This document shows positions 1 to 6,088 of a stretch of 6,486 nucleotides of DNA, one piece after another. Source of the stretch: Flavobacteriales bacterium UBA2798 (GTDB lineage: Bacteria > Bacteroidota > Bacteroidia > Flavobacteriales_D > UBA2798); the NCBI GenBank assembly GCA_002351955.1, contig DEHO01000067.1, forward strand, positions 14,933 to 21,418, read 5' to 3'. Every line of letters starts with the position of its first letter. Position 1 is the stretch's first letter. The notes under the pieces were generated by a model, which searched no databases, was not told the origin of the DNA, and worked only from the letters and a program-made list of their open reading frames with translations. The position numbers were made by a program, and so were the translations under genes.

Positions 1-565
1 TGAACAAGCCAGCATCACAACCATTGTAAACCGATTGTGTATTGCCAAAGGAAGTATCTACCAATATTTCGAAAACAAAAAAGAACTGTGGGTCTATCTG
101 AAAGAGACGGCAGAACAAACCAAGATGCAATTCATTAAGGATATCGACAGAAATTCATTCAAGGATTTTTGGTCTTATTACCGCGCATTGTACGCCAACG
201 GTATTCAGTTCGACTTGAAGTATCCGGATCAAAGTCTGTTTTTATATAAATCCGGGACAAGCGAAAATTCACCTGAAGTAAAAGAATACCTGGACAGTTG
301 GAAAAAAAAGGCAGGAATCATGTTTGAAAAATGGGTGGAGCATGAAAAAAAATCAGGAGGATTCAACAAAAAGCTTCCAACAAAATTAATTGTTCACACA
401 CTGTTGACCATGAGTATATCCATCAAGGATTTACTGGAAGACCAATTCGGACTTGATTTCGAAAAAAACATCAGAAGCGGAAAATCGCTCTTTGGAAAAA
501 ATGAAAAAGAAATCATGGAGGCAGCAGATCAATTGATCCTGATCATGAAAAAAGCATTAGAATAA
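1..565 (+). CDS. TetR/AcrR-family transcriptional regulator (5' end outside window)
   Basis: This is the 3' part of a ligand-responsive DNA-binding repressor gene, most likely controlling the exporter genes that follow. The first complete codon is at 2, and 187 residues are visible. The reading frame is open from the left edge, so a TTG at 35 is not the true start, and I estimate 20-25 N-terminal residues are missing. The fragment opens in the TetR helix-turn-helix: 'ITTIVNRLCIAKGSIYQYF' matches the family pattern of helix 2, turn and recognition helix, followed by ENKKEL where family members usually have a P/N-x-K-E-x-L segment. The rest is a predicted all-helical ligand and dimer domain. 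It contains a YPDQ segment like the YP motif of some TetR C-terminal domains, and is rich in Lys and Phe. The ligand cannot be read from sequence. The ABC ATPase gene starts 7 bp after the stop, so autoregulation of the operon is likely (inference); the operator would lie upstream of the window. Confidence 0.9.
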   Translation, partial: EQASITTIVNRLCIAKGSIYQYFENKKELWVYLKETAEQTKMQFIKDIDRNSFKDFWSYYRALYANGIQFDLKYPDQSLFLYKSGTSENSPEVKEYLDSWKKKAGIMFEKWVEHEKKSGGFNKKLPTKLIVHTLLTMSISIKDLLEDQFGLDFEKNIRSGKSLFGKNEKEIMEAADQLILIMKKALE

Positions 566-572
566 TAAAACT

Positions 573-1424
573 ATGATTAGCGTAAATAACCTGACATTTT
601 CCTATAAAACAGGGAAGTCTGAAGCATTAAAAAACATCAGTTTTTCAATTGGAAAAGGTGAAATTTTTGGATTTTTGGGTCCTTCCGGTGCCGGAAAAAG
701 CACCACGCAAAAAATTCTTTTCAGGCAAATCAGAAACTATTCCGGAGAAGTGAGCATTGCAGGAAAAAACCTGAAAAAATGGGATTCAACATTCTTTGAA
801 CATATTGGTGTAGGATTTGAATTACCCAATCATTATCTCAAACTTTCAGCAATTGAAAATCTGAATTTCTTTGGAGGTTTTTACACAAAAAAAACTGACC
901 ATAGTTTGCTTCTTGAAAAGGTAGGATTGCTCAAGGACGCCAACCGAAAAGTGAGTGAGTTTTCGAAAGGAATGAAAATGCGACTCAATTTTGTCAGGGC
1001 GCTAATTCATGATCCGGAAATTGTTTTTCTGGACGAACCAACATCCGGACTGGATCCAGGCAATGCAAGGATTCTGAAGGATATCATTCTTGAACTTAAA
1101 AACGCTGGTAAAACAGTATTTATTACGACCCACAATATGCATGATGCAGCCGAATTATGCGACCGTGTTGCATTTCTTTCAGAAGGAGCTATTCAGTCAA
1201 TGGGAGAACCGCGTGAACTTATCCATTCAATGAGTAATAATCGTGTTCACCTTAAACTGAAAAACATAAGTAATGCCTACGACTTTCCATTGGACGGCCT
1301 GGGCAATAACAAAGACTTTCTGAAAATAATTCAGCAACACCAAATAGAATCAATACACTCCGAAGAAATTACACTGGAGGATGTTTTTATTAAAGTAACC
1401 GGTAAATCATTGGTCAATGAATGA
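573..1424 (+). CDS. ABC-2 type exporter, ATP-binding subunit
   Basis: This is the cytoplasmic ATPase that powers the two permeases encoded downstream. The 283-residue protein has a complete nucleotide-binding domain: aromatic A-loop Tyr11, Walker A GPSGAGKST (36-44), signature SKGMK (131-135, the usual variant in DrrA/CcmA-like exporters), Walker B IVFLDE (150-155) with Glu155 as the presumed catalytic base, D-loop SGLD (158-161) and H-loop His187. The Q-loop position appears to be Glu83 instead of Gln. After about residue 210 comes a DrrA-type C-terminal extension ending in LEDVF (268-272) and KVTGKSL, as in drug and lipid exporters of this class. All catalytic motifs are intact. The ATG at 573 is chosen because it follows the regulator stop by 7 bp and places the A-loop and Walker A at normal distances; no Shine-Dalgarno is visible. 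The 3' end overlaps the next gene by 8 bp. The substrate is unknown; drug or lipid efflux is inferred from the family. Confidence 0.95.
   Translation: MISVNNLTFSYKTGKSEALKNISFSIGKGEIFGFLGPSGAGKSTTQKILFRQIRNYSGEVSIAGKNLKKWDSTFFEHIGVGFELPNHYLKLSAIENLNFFGGFYTKKTDHSLLLEKVGLLKDANRKVSEFSKGMKMRLNFVRALIHDPEIVFLDEPTSGLDPGNARILKDIILELKNAGKTVFITTHNMHDAAELCDRVAFLSEGAIQSMGEPRELIHSMSNNRVHLKLKNISNAYDFPLDGLGNNKDFLKIIQQHQIESIHSEEITLEDVFIKVTGKSLVNE
1417..1424 (+). promoter_or_regulatory. 8-bp start/stop overlap, probable translational coupling
   Basis: The start of the first permease (ATG at 1417-1419) lies inside the final codons of the ATPase gene, whose TGA is at 1422-1424. No Shine-Dalgarno sequence precedes the start, so re-initiation by ribosomes finishing the ATPase is the likely way the permease is translated. 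A similar 4-bp ATGA overlap joins the two permease genes at 2106-2109. Confidence 0.6.
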
Positions 1425-2109
1425 GTTATTCCGCTTATTGAAATTTGATTTTGTACTGATGCACCGGTACAACATTTTCATTATTTCTATTGCTGTCACC
1501 TTACTTTATATTGGTGCATTTCAATTATTAAAGAGCTATGCAGAGGTAGAAAATCTCATCGTCCTGGTAATTTTTAACGATCCTGCCCTAATCGGATTTC
1601 TGTTTTCGGGTATCATGATGATTTTTGAAAACGATGAAAATACGCTTTCAGCGCTACGTATAACCCCAATAAAATTCAAGAATTATATTTTATCACGTTC
1701 AATAATATTAACAGTTGTTGCACTATTCTGCAGTTTATCCATTGCAACTGCCGGTTCCGCTAACGGTTTTTCGGTAACAGTATATTGTGTAAGTATCATT
1801 TTAAGTACACTTATTTTTTCGTTCATTGGTATCCACATTGCAGCAGGAGAGCGGTCCTTTAATTCCTATATCATCAAAGCATTGGGGGTAATACTTTTTC
1901 TGACATTGCCTTTCCTTTCATTCTTTGGAGTTTGGGAAAGTTTCGTTTTTTATGCGTTTCCCACAATGCCATTAATTGAGCTTCTAAGATTATCCCTTCA
2001 ACCAGAGGTTTCCTTTGATGTTCTGTTACCCTTTTTGGGCCTTGGTCTTTTTTGGTTGGGACTCACCTATTTTCTGGCCTTGCAAAAACTGAAAAATATT
2101 GAATCATGA
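1417..2109 (+). CDS. ABC-2 type exporter permease subunit (first of two)
   Basis: This is an integral inner-membrane subunit of the exporter. The 230-residue protein has six predicted hydrophobic segments at about 19-38, 47-69, 94-114, 118-142, 153-173 and 202-222, after a short amphipathic N-terminus (FRLLKFDF), as expected for ABC-2 permeases. The charged loop between segments 2 and 3 (E71 to P84) carries an E-x-D-E-N motif that recurs in the next gene product and probably faces the ATPase. Overall organisation resembles the permeases annotated as fluoroquinolone export subunits (the mycobacterial Rv2686c/Rv2687c type), recalled from general features and not from a search. The ATG at 1417 lies inside the ATPase gene, giving an 8-bp overlap that suggests translational coupling. 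Another ATG at 1421 is in a different frame and is not used. Substrate is unknown. Confidence 0.88.
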   Translation: MNELFRLLKFDFVLMHRYNIFIISIAVTLLYIGAFQLLKSYAEVENLIVLVIFNDPALIGFLFSGIMMIFENDENTLSALRITPIKFKNYILSRSIILTVVALFCSLSIATAGSANGFSVTVYCVSIILSTLIFSFIGIHIAAGERSFNSYIIKALGVILFLTLPFLSFFGVWESFVFYAFPTMPLIELLRLSLQPEVSFDVLLPFLGLGLFWLGLTYFLALQKLKNIES

Positions 2110-2825
2110 ATACATCGTTGTTGTATAGCCTAATCAAAAATGATCTGAAAATGATTTTCAGAGATAAAACCATGATTGTTTTCATGATCGCTCCTCTATT
2201 CCTCTGGTTATTTATCCGCTTTCCTGCACCATATTTATTCTCACAATCTCTGTTACTGGATGAATTAAAAGCATACATCCTGATGTTCGGTGCTATGCAA
2301 ACTTCCATTCTCACCGGCTTTGTTTCCTCATTCCTTATTCTGGAGGAAAAAGATGAAAACATATTTTCGGGAATAAATGTCCTTCCGGTTCCATTGCATT
2401 GGTTTCTTATCATCAGAGTCACCTTTTTCACAATGCTGGCCGGAATATTCTCATTTATCATTTTAAGGTTCAACGGCTGGATGAATCTTGAAACTAGTGA
2501 GGCACTGTTACTTGGATTTGAATATTCACTTATTGCTCCATTTATTGTAATGGTGATCACAACTTTTGCTGCAAATAAGGTAGAGGGAATTGCTTATTTC
2601 AAGGCAATAGACCTGCTTCTAATCCTCCCCATGTTGAGCTTTCTGGTAAAAAGTCAACTGATGTGGCTGGCAGGAATCATTCCGACATTCTGGCTTTTCC
2701 GGCAAACGGATGCAGTAATTCACCAGGAAAACCCGTATTTCTTTTTTCTTGCCTTGTTGATTTCGCTGGGATTGATCTTCTCGTTTCTAACCAGAAGATT
2801 CATCGCCAAAACATTCAACTCCTGA
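2106..2825 (+). CDS. ABC-2 type exporter permease subunit (second of two)
   Basis: This is the second membrane subunit, presumably pairing with the first to form a heterodimeric channel. The 239-residue protein has about six hydrophobic segments, near 22-38, 57-79, 101-120, 130-152, 163-180 (continuing through a proline-containing stretch to about 197) and 210-229. The N-terminus 'LIKNDLKMIFRDK' is the amphipathic, basic lead-in common in ABC-2 permeases. The loop after segment 2 (E81 to P94) repeats the E-x-D-E-N-x-x-S-x-[L/I]-x-x-x-P pattern of the preceding permease, although the two proteins are otherwise clearly diverged. The start overlaps the previous stop in an ATGA arrangement, typical of coupled translation. 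It is the last gene of the operon; the convergent asmA-like gene ends 9 bp beyond its stop. The substrate is unknown; drug efflux is only a family-level guess. Confidence 0.87.
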   Translation: MNTSLLYSLIKNDLKMIFRDKTMIVFMIAPLFLWLFIRFPAPYLFSQSLLLDELKAYILMFGAMQTSILTGFVSSFLILEEKDENIFSGINVLPVPLHWFLIIRVTFFTMLAGIFSFIILRFNGWMNLETSEALLLGFEYSLIAPFIVMVITTFAANKVEGIAYFKAIDLLLILPMLSFLVKSQLMWLAGIIPTFWLFRQTDAVIHQENPYFFFLALLISLGLIFSFLTRRFIAKTFNS

Positions 2826-2832
2826 ATGGTAT

Positions 2833-2867
2833 TCTCACTTCTTTTTTTCCTTGCCAAGTGAGATTTT
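2833..2867 (+). terminator. Possible intrinsic terminator of the TetR-ABC operon
   Basis: A perfect 8-bp inverted repeat, TCTCACTT (2833-2840) and AAGTGAGA (2856-2863), is separated by a 15-base pyrimidine-rich loop and followed on the + strand by TTTT (2864-2867) and then ATATT. It begins eight bases after the last exporter stop codon, where a terminator is expected. On the - strand no T-run follows, so it would act only on the + operon. The stem has only three G-C pairs and the loop is long, so strength is doubtful. The left arm contains the stop codon of the convergent asmA-like gene. Confidence 0.45.
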
Positions 2868-5800
2868 ATATTCCAGTGCATTGCCGGTTACCTTCACATT
2901 TACATACCTGATCTTCTTTTCAGGATCAGCATATTGAATGGCATCAATTTGTTCAGGGTCGACTTCCTCTGTTTTCTTACCGAATAATTTCGAAGAGGCC
3001 GCCTGGGTCACCATTTTCCAGGGGATACGTATGTAGTACTCCATATTCATTTGGCCCCCCATCTCCTGTTTCCCTGATATCTCCATAAATCCAATGGAAG
3101 AATTGATACTCATTTTAGGAATGTTCATCGTTCCGTTCACTATATCAATTTTATTGGTAAGGGTATCAAACATTACTTTTTTCATGTTTTTATCCGCAAA
3201 ATATTCGGCCATGTAATCAAACAATGCATAATTCTCGAGTCGACCATTAAGGACTGTTACATCCAGATGAATTTCGGAATCATCGATTTTAGGAACGAGA
3301 TCGTTGTGCATATGAATTTTTCCGGTTATAGTACCGCTCAGCTTGCCATGAAGATTTTCTGAGACCAAATGGTCTTGTCCGAAATTATCGAACTTGAACA
3401 ACAACTTATCAAGATCGACATTCCGGACATTCATTTTCGGACTGAAATAAATCAATTTCGGATTTGAGCCATTAAAATATCCGGTCATATCAAATGCACC
3501 GCCGGCTGCTTCCAGGTGCAATTCATCAATATGCAAATAATGATTTTTTGTCATTCGCAATTTACCTTTCAGGTTATGGAGCAAATACTTGTGGTAGTTC
3601 AAATGACCAATGTTCACCTGAATACTCATATCGCTGAACGGAAGATCATAAATATTAAATCCGGCATCGTGGTCGACAGGCACAGAAGTTTTTGATGAGG
3701 GAATAGCATTGTACGAAAACAATTCATCAAAATCGAGATGCGGAGAACTTAATTCAAAACGATTATCACGTTTTTTTACCGCCTCATCTTTTCCCATGTA
3801 ATAATGCATGGTTGTCCTGAAAATGGATTTCCCGAGTTTGCCTGAAAAATCTTCTACTACAAGATGTTCTTTTTCATAATGAATCCTTCCCTTAAAATTC
3901 TCCGCCTTCATGGGATGAACTTTCATCCTTGCATCAAAACGATCGAGACGAAGATCCATGGATTGAAGTCCTTCCTTGAAATGCAAATCGGTTAAACCAT
4001 GTACTTTTAGTTCACGAAGTTCCTCATGACGATAATCTTCAGGAACATAGTTTTCGCCTTTGTAGGAAAATACGTCCTCAAGTTTTAAAAGGTGAGATAC
4101 AAGATCGAATTCAATTCGTGTATCACCTGCCGGGTGTTCGGAAAACCAAAGATCATAGCGATTCAGTTTCCCTGAAAAAATGAAATCGCTTTTGTCGATC
4201 ATGCCTTTAAAATCCACTACCCGAAAATCATTCTCATCAATAAAAACATCAGCATGAAAATCGTGCAGTGTATGTGGGTAATGACTCAGCTTTGCGTATA
4301 AATTATCTACGAAAAATTCACCAAGAGGTAAAAATTTGGATTCAGTAAATGCACGTGCAGAGCTTTTGAAAGTGAATTGCATCGATAAATTCGAGATCAT
4401 TTCATTAAATGAACTCAGCGAATCGGAACCTGTAAGTTCAAATAAATCTATTTTCTTGCCCGTAATCGCAAGCGTTGTTTTCACCGGAATATCTGTATGG
4501 TGAATTATAGCAGGAAGGTCACTGATGGATCCTTTCAACTGCACATCCGATTTTCCGACTTTCGCATTACAGTACTGAATATCGGCTTCGTGTCCGTTCA
4601 TCTCCATGTACAAGTCGATATCCTTGATGGGCAATTTGTAATTGTCGCTACGGAAATGCAGGTTCTCCACCTTCAATTGAGTGAAATACGATTCATTGAG
4701 TCGTTCTATGGCGCGTTCAGGAGCTGTAAGATCGATAATATCATGAAAATTCATGGTAAGCGCTATCCGTCCTCCAAGATCTTTTAATGTAGTGACATCA
4801 AAAAATTTAGCCAGAAATTCGAGTTCAAAATCCGATTTCAACTGTAGGGTAATATCAGGAGATTCGAAATTTTTGACAATCAGGTTACCGCTAAAAATAC
4901 CCGCCTCCGGTTTAGCCGAGAAATCGGTTAATCCAAACTCCATTGTGCTGATATCCCGATTTTCTCCATTTGTAAAATAACCCGCAAAATTAAGATCATC
5001 GAGTTTTTTATTTACTGAGAAATTATTGAAGTAAGCATGCTCACAACCAAATTTCGCATCGATGGCAGGACGATTTCCGTTTGCTGATTTCCCCTTTACA
5101 GTTGCATCGAAAAATATCCGTCCCTGATTTTCATATTTCTTCAGGACAGGGATTAACTCTTCGGGAGCCATTGCAATGAACAAATCAAAATTAGGTTTGG
5201 ATCCGGAAAAGTGTAAATCGAGATTGGCATCATGAAACAAATCAATGCTTCCCTCCATATCAAAATCAGCCCCTTCGAGCAAAACTTCCGTTGGAGCAAT
5301 TGTCATGATCTGGGTTGATTTGACAAAGTCAAATTCAGTATCAACCTCAAAATGTTTGTGTTTGATAAAACTGGTATCGCCGTTTTGAATAATACTCAAT
5401 TCAAACTTCGATTTAAGGGAAGCAAAAACGTGTTCAGGATTGGTGCGAAATCGTGAGTCGGCGTAGGTAATAAAACAGTCGACCAGCAGTCCGTTGCTTT
5501 CATTGTATTTGGTAACATCAATATTCTCAAAGATCATCTCCTTTAGATCAAGGTGAAATTCTTCGTTAGGGTCTTCTACTTTTTTCTCATTTGTCTCAAG
5601 GGCTCGTGAAACATTAAAACTTCCATCGGCGTGCTGAACCAGGTTGAGTACACCATCCTTCATTTTAATAAGTTTCACCTCCATATTTCCGGAAAGGATG
5701 GTCCAGATATCAAAGCCCAGATACAAATCATGCACTTCTACAATGGGATGATCGTGTTCGTCCTTATCCTCATAAATTCTGACTTCTTCCAGGTCGATGG

Positions 5801-6023
5801 AGATGTATGGGAAATTTGCAAATAAAGAAACATGAGAATCCTTTAACTCAACCCTGCCTTTAAAATCCTTGTTGGCCTGACCGATCATGTATTGTACAAT
5901 GGCATCTTGTTTCCAGTACAATACAGCTACTAAAATTCCAAATAGCAAGACCGGAATCCCCAATCCAAACAACACAATTCGCTTCCAGAATTTTCCGGAC
6001 TTATAGAATTTTATTTTTTTCAT
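2835..6023 (-). CDS. AsmA-like envelope protein (AsmA/TamB clan, 1062 aa)
   Basis: This is a large inner-membrane-anchored periplasmic protein. AsmA/TamB-clan members are bridge-like lipid-handling proteins needed for outer-membrane phospholipid balance; that role here is inferred from the family. The N-terminus is Lys/Arg-rich (1-15), followed by one membrane helix at 16-36 with no signal-peptidase site, giving an in-to-out anchor with the rest in the periplasm. Residues 40-145 form an AsmA N-terminal domain (key segment LFANFPYISIDL, 67-78, then 'MKDGVLNLVQHADGSFNV'). The middle, about 226-882, is almost wholly beta-rich with a degenerate repeat of roughly 120 residues. Residues about 886-1050 match the AsmA C-terminal region (LSGTITGKI, 'NGRLENYALFDYMAEYF', IPWKMV). 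It ends in a Lys-rich tail. The ATG at 6023 is supported by the basic N-terminus and anchor. It lies 55 bp downstream of an acyl-CoA synthetase gene on the same strand, possibly co-transcribed. No frameshift is seen. Confidence 0.88.
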   Translation of the reverse strand: MKKIKFYKSGKFWKRIVLFGLGIPVLLFGILVAVLYWKQDAIVQYMIGQANKDFKGRVELKDSHVSLFANFPYISIDLEEVRIYEDKDEHDHPIVEVHDLYLGFDIWTILSGNMEVKLIKMKDGVLNLVQHADGSFNVSRALETNEKKVEDPNEEFHLDLKEMIFENIDVTKYNESNGLLVDCFITYADSRFRTNPEHVFASLKSKFELSIIQNGDTSFIKHKHFEVDTEFDFVKSTQIMTIAPTEVLLEGADFDMEGSIDLFHDANLDLHFSGSKPNFDLFIAMAPEELIPVLKKYENQGRIFFDATVKGKSANGNRPAIDAKFGCEHAYFNNFSVNKKLDDLNFAGYFTNGENRDISTMEFGLTDFSAKPEAGIFSGNLIVKNFESPDITLQLKSDFELEFLAKFFDVTTLKDLGGRIALTMNFHDIIDLTAPERAIERLNESYFTQLKVENLHFRSDNYKLPIKDIDLYMEMNGHEADIQYCNAKVGKSDVQLKGSISDLPAIIHHTDIPVKTTLAITGKKIDLFELTGSDSLSSFNEMISNLSMQFTFKSSARAFTESKFLPLGEFFVDNLYAKLSHYPHTLHDFHADVFIDENDFRVVDFKGMIDKSDFIFSGKLNRYDLWFSEHPAGDTRIEFDLVSHLLKLEDVFSYKGENYVPEDYRHEELRELKVHGLTDLHFKEGLQSMDLRLDRFDARMKVHPMKAENFKGRIHYEKEHLVVEDFSGKLGKSIFRTTMHYYMGKDEAVKKRDNRFELSSPHLDFDELFSYNAIPSSKTSVPVDHDAGFNIYDLPFSDMSIQVNIGHLNYHKYLLHNLKGKLRMTKNHYLHIDELHLEAAGGAFDMTGYFNGSNPKLIYFSPKMNVRNVDLDKLLFKFDNFGQDHLVSENLHGKLSGTITGKIHMHNDLVPKIDDSEIHLDVTVLNGRLENYALFDYMAEYFADKNMKKVMFDTLTNKIDIVNGTMNIPKMSINSSIGFMEISGKQEMGGQMNMEYYIRIPWKMVTQAASSKLFGKKTEEVDPEQIDAIQYADPEKKIRYVNVKVTGNALEYKISLGKEKKK
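3378..5348 (-). repeat. Degenerate ~120-residue protein repeat within the AsmA-like gene
   Basis: By hand alignment, residues about 226-882 contain six successive modules. Each ends in a beta-strand, a short turn and a D/E-x-L-F-like segment: FDLF at 279-282, LEFLAKFF at 401-408, IDLFEL at 525-530, LEDVF at 648-652, FDELF at 765-769 and LDKLLF at 871-876. The spacings are about 124, 122, 123, 117 and 107 residues. The last four modules also share an upstream hairpin with a KSD/KS/GGAF turn: GKSDVQLKG near 490, DKSDFIFSG near 610, GKSIFRTTM near 731 and GGAFDMTG near 841. The DNA itself is not obviously repeated, so the duplication is old. Bridge-like lipid transfer proteins are known to be built from repeated beta-groove modules, which fits. 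Confidence 0.55.
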
Positions 6024-6078
6024 TTTAACACATTAATTCCGGCATCACCGGTCAGGATAAGAGCTCGCTGAAAAGATT
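6024..6078 (-). other. 55-bp intergenic spacer between acyl-CoA synthetase and asmA-like genes
   Basis: This short spacer shows no recognisable Bacteroidota -7 element (TAnnTTTG) and no Shine-Dalgarno before the asmA-like ATG. Apart from one arm of the inverted repeat at 6066-6088, it holds a small CCGG-catca-CCGG dyad (6039-6051). The absence of a visible promoter favours read-through from the upstream gene, but does not prove it. Confidence 0.4.
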
Positions 6079-6088
6079 TTATTCAGCG
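6066..6088 (-). repeat. Inverted repeat enclosing the acyl-CoA synthetase stop codon
   Basis: CGCTGAA (6066-6072) and TTCAGCG (6082-6088) are perfect 7-bp complements with a 9-base loop. On the - strand the TAA stop (6081-6079) sits in the loop. The right arm of the transcript hairpin is followed by AGCTCTTATCC and not a T-run, so it is not a canonical intrinsic terminator. It could be a weak terminator, an mRNA end or processing stem, or chance. Confidence 0.4.

Noticed and set aside
2063..2560. 165-codon open frame on the - strand, antisense to the permease genes
   Set aside because: It overlaps two well-supported membrane protein genes, its product is low in recognisable features and rich in Ser/Asn/Ile/Arg as expected for the complement of hydrophobic codons, and no family is recognisable.
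2663..2911. 82-codon + strand frame across the end of the second permease
   Set aside because: It is an out-of-frame shadow of the permease and the antisense asmA-like 3' end, with no domain, start signal or gene-like composition.
2908..2929. CTGATC...GATCAG inverted repeat about 80 bp beyond the exporter operon
   Set aside because: The stem is short, lies inside asmA-like coding sequence and is followed by no T-run; the dyad at 2833-2863 is a better terminator candidate.
4497..5825. Small + strand open frames within 4497-4787, 4753-4980 and 5631-5825
   Set aside because: They lie wholly antisense to the long asmA-like gene and show no recognisable motif; they are shadows.
6025..6033. ATG-TGT-TAA mini-ORF immediately before the asmA-like start on the - strand
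   Set aside because: A two-residue reading frame in an A/T-rich leader is easily expected by chance, and nothing suggests it regulates translation.
6039..6051. CCGG-catca-CCGG dyad in the 55-bp spacer
   Set aside because: It has only four base pairs and CCGG is itself palindromic, so the dyad carries little information; no operator family is recognisable.
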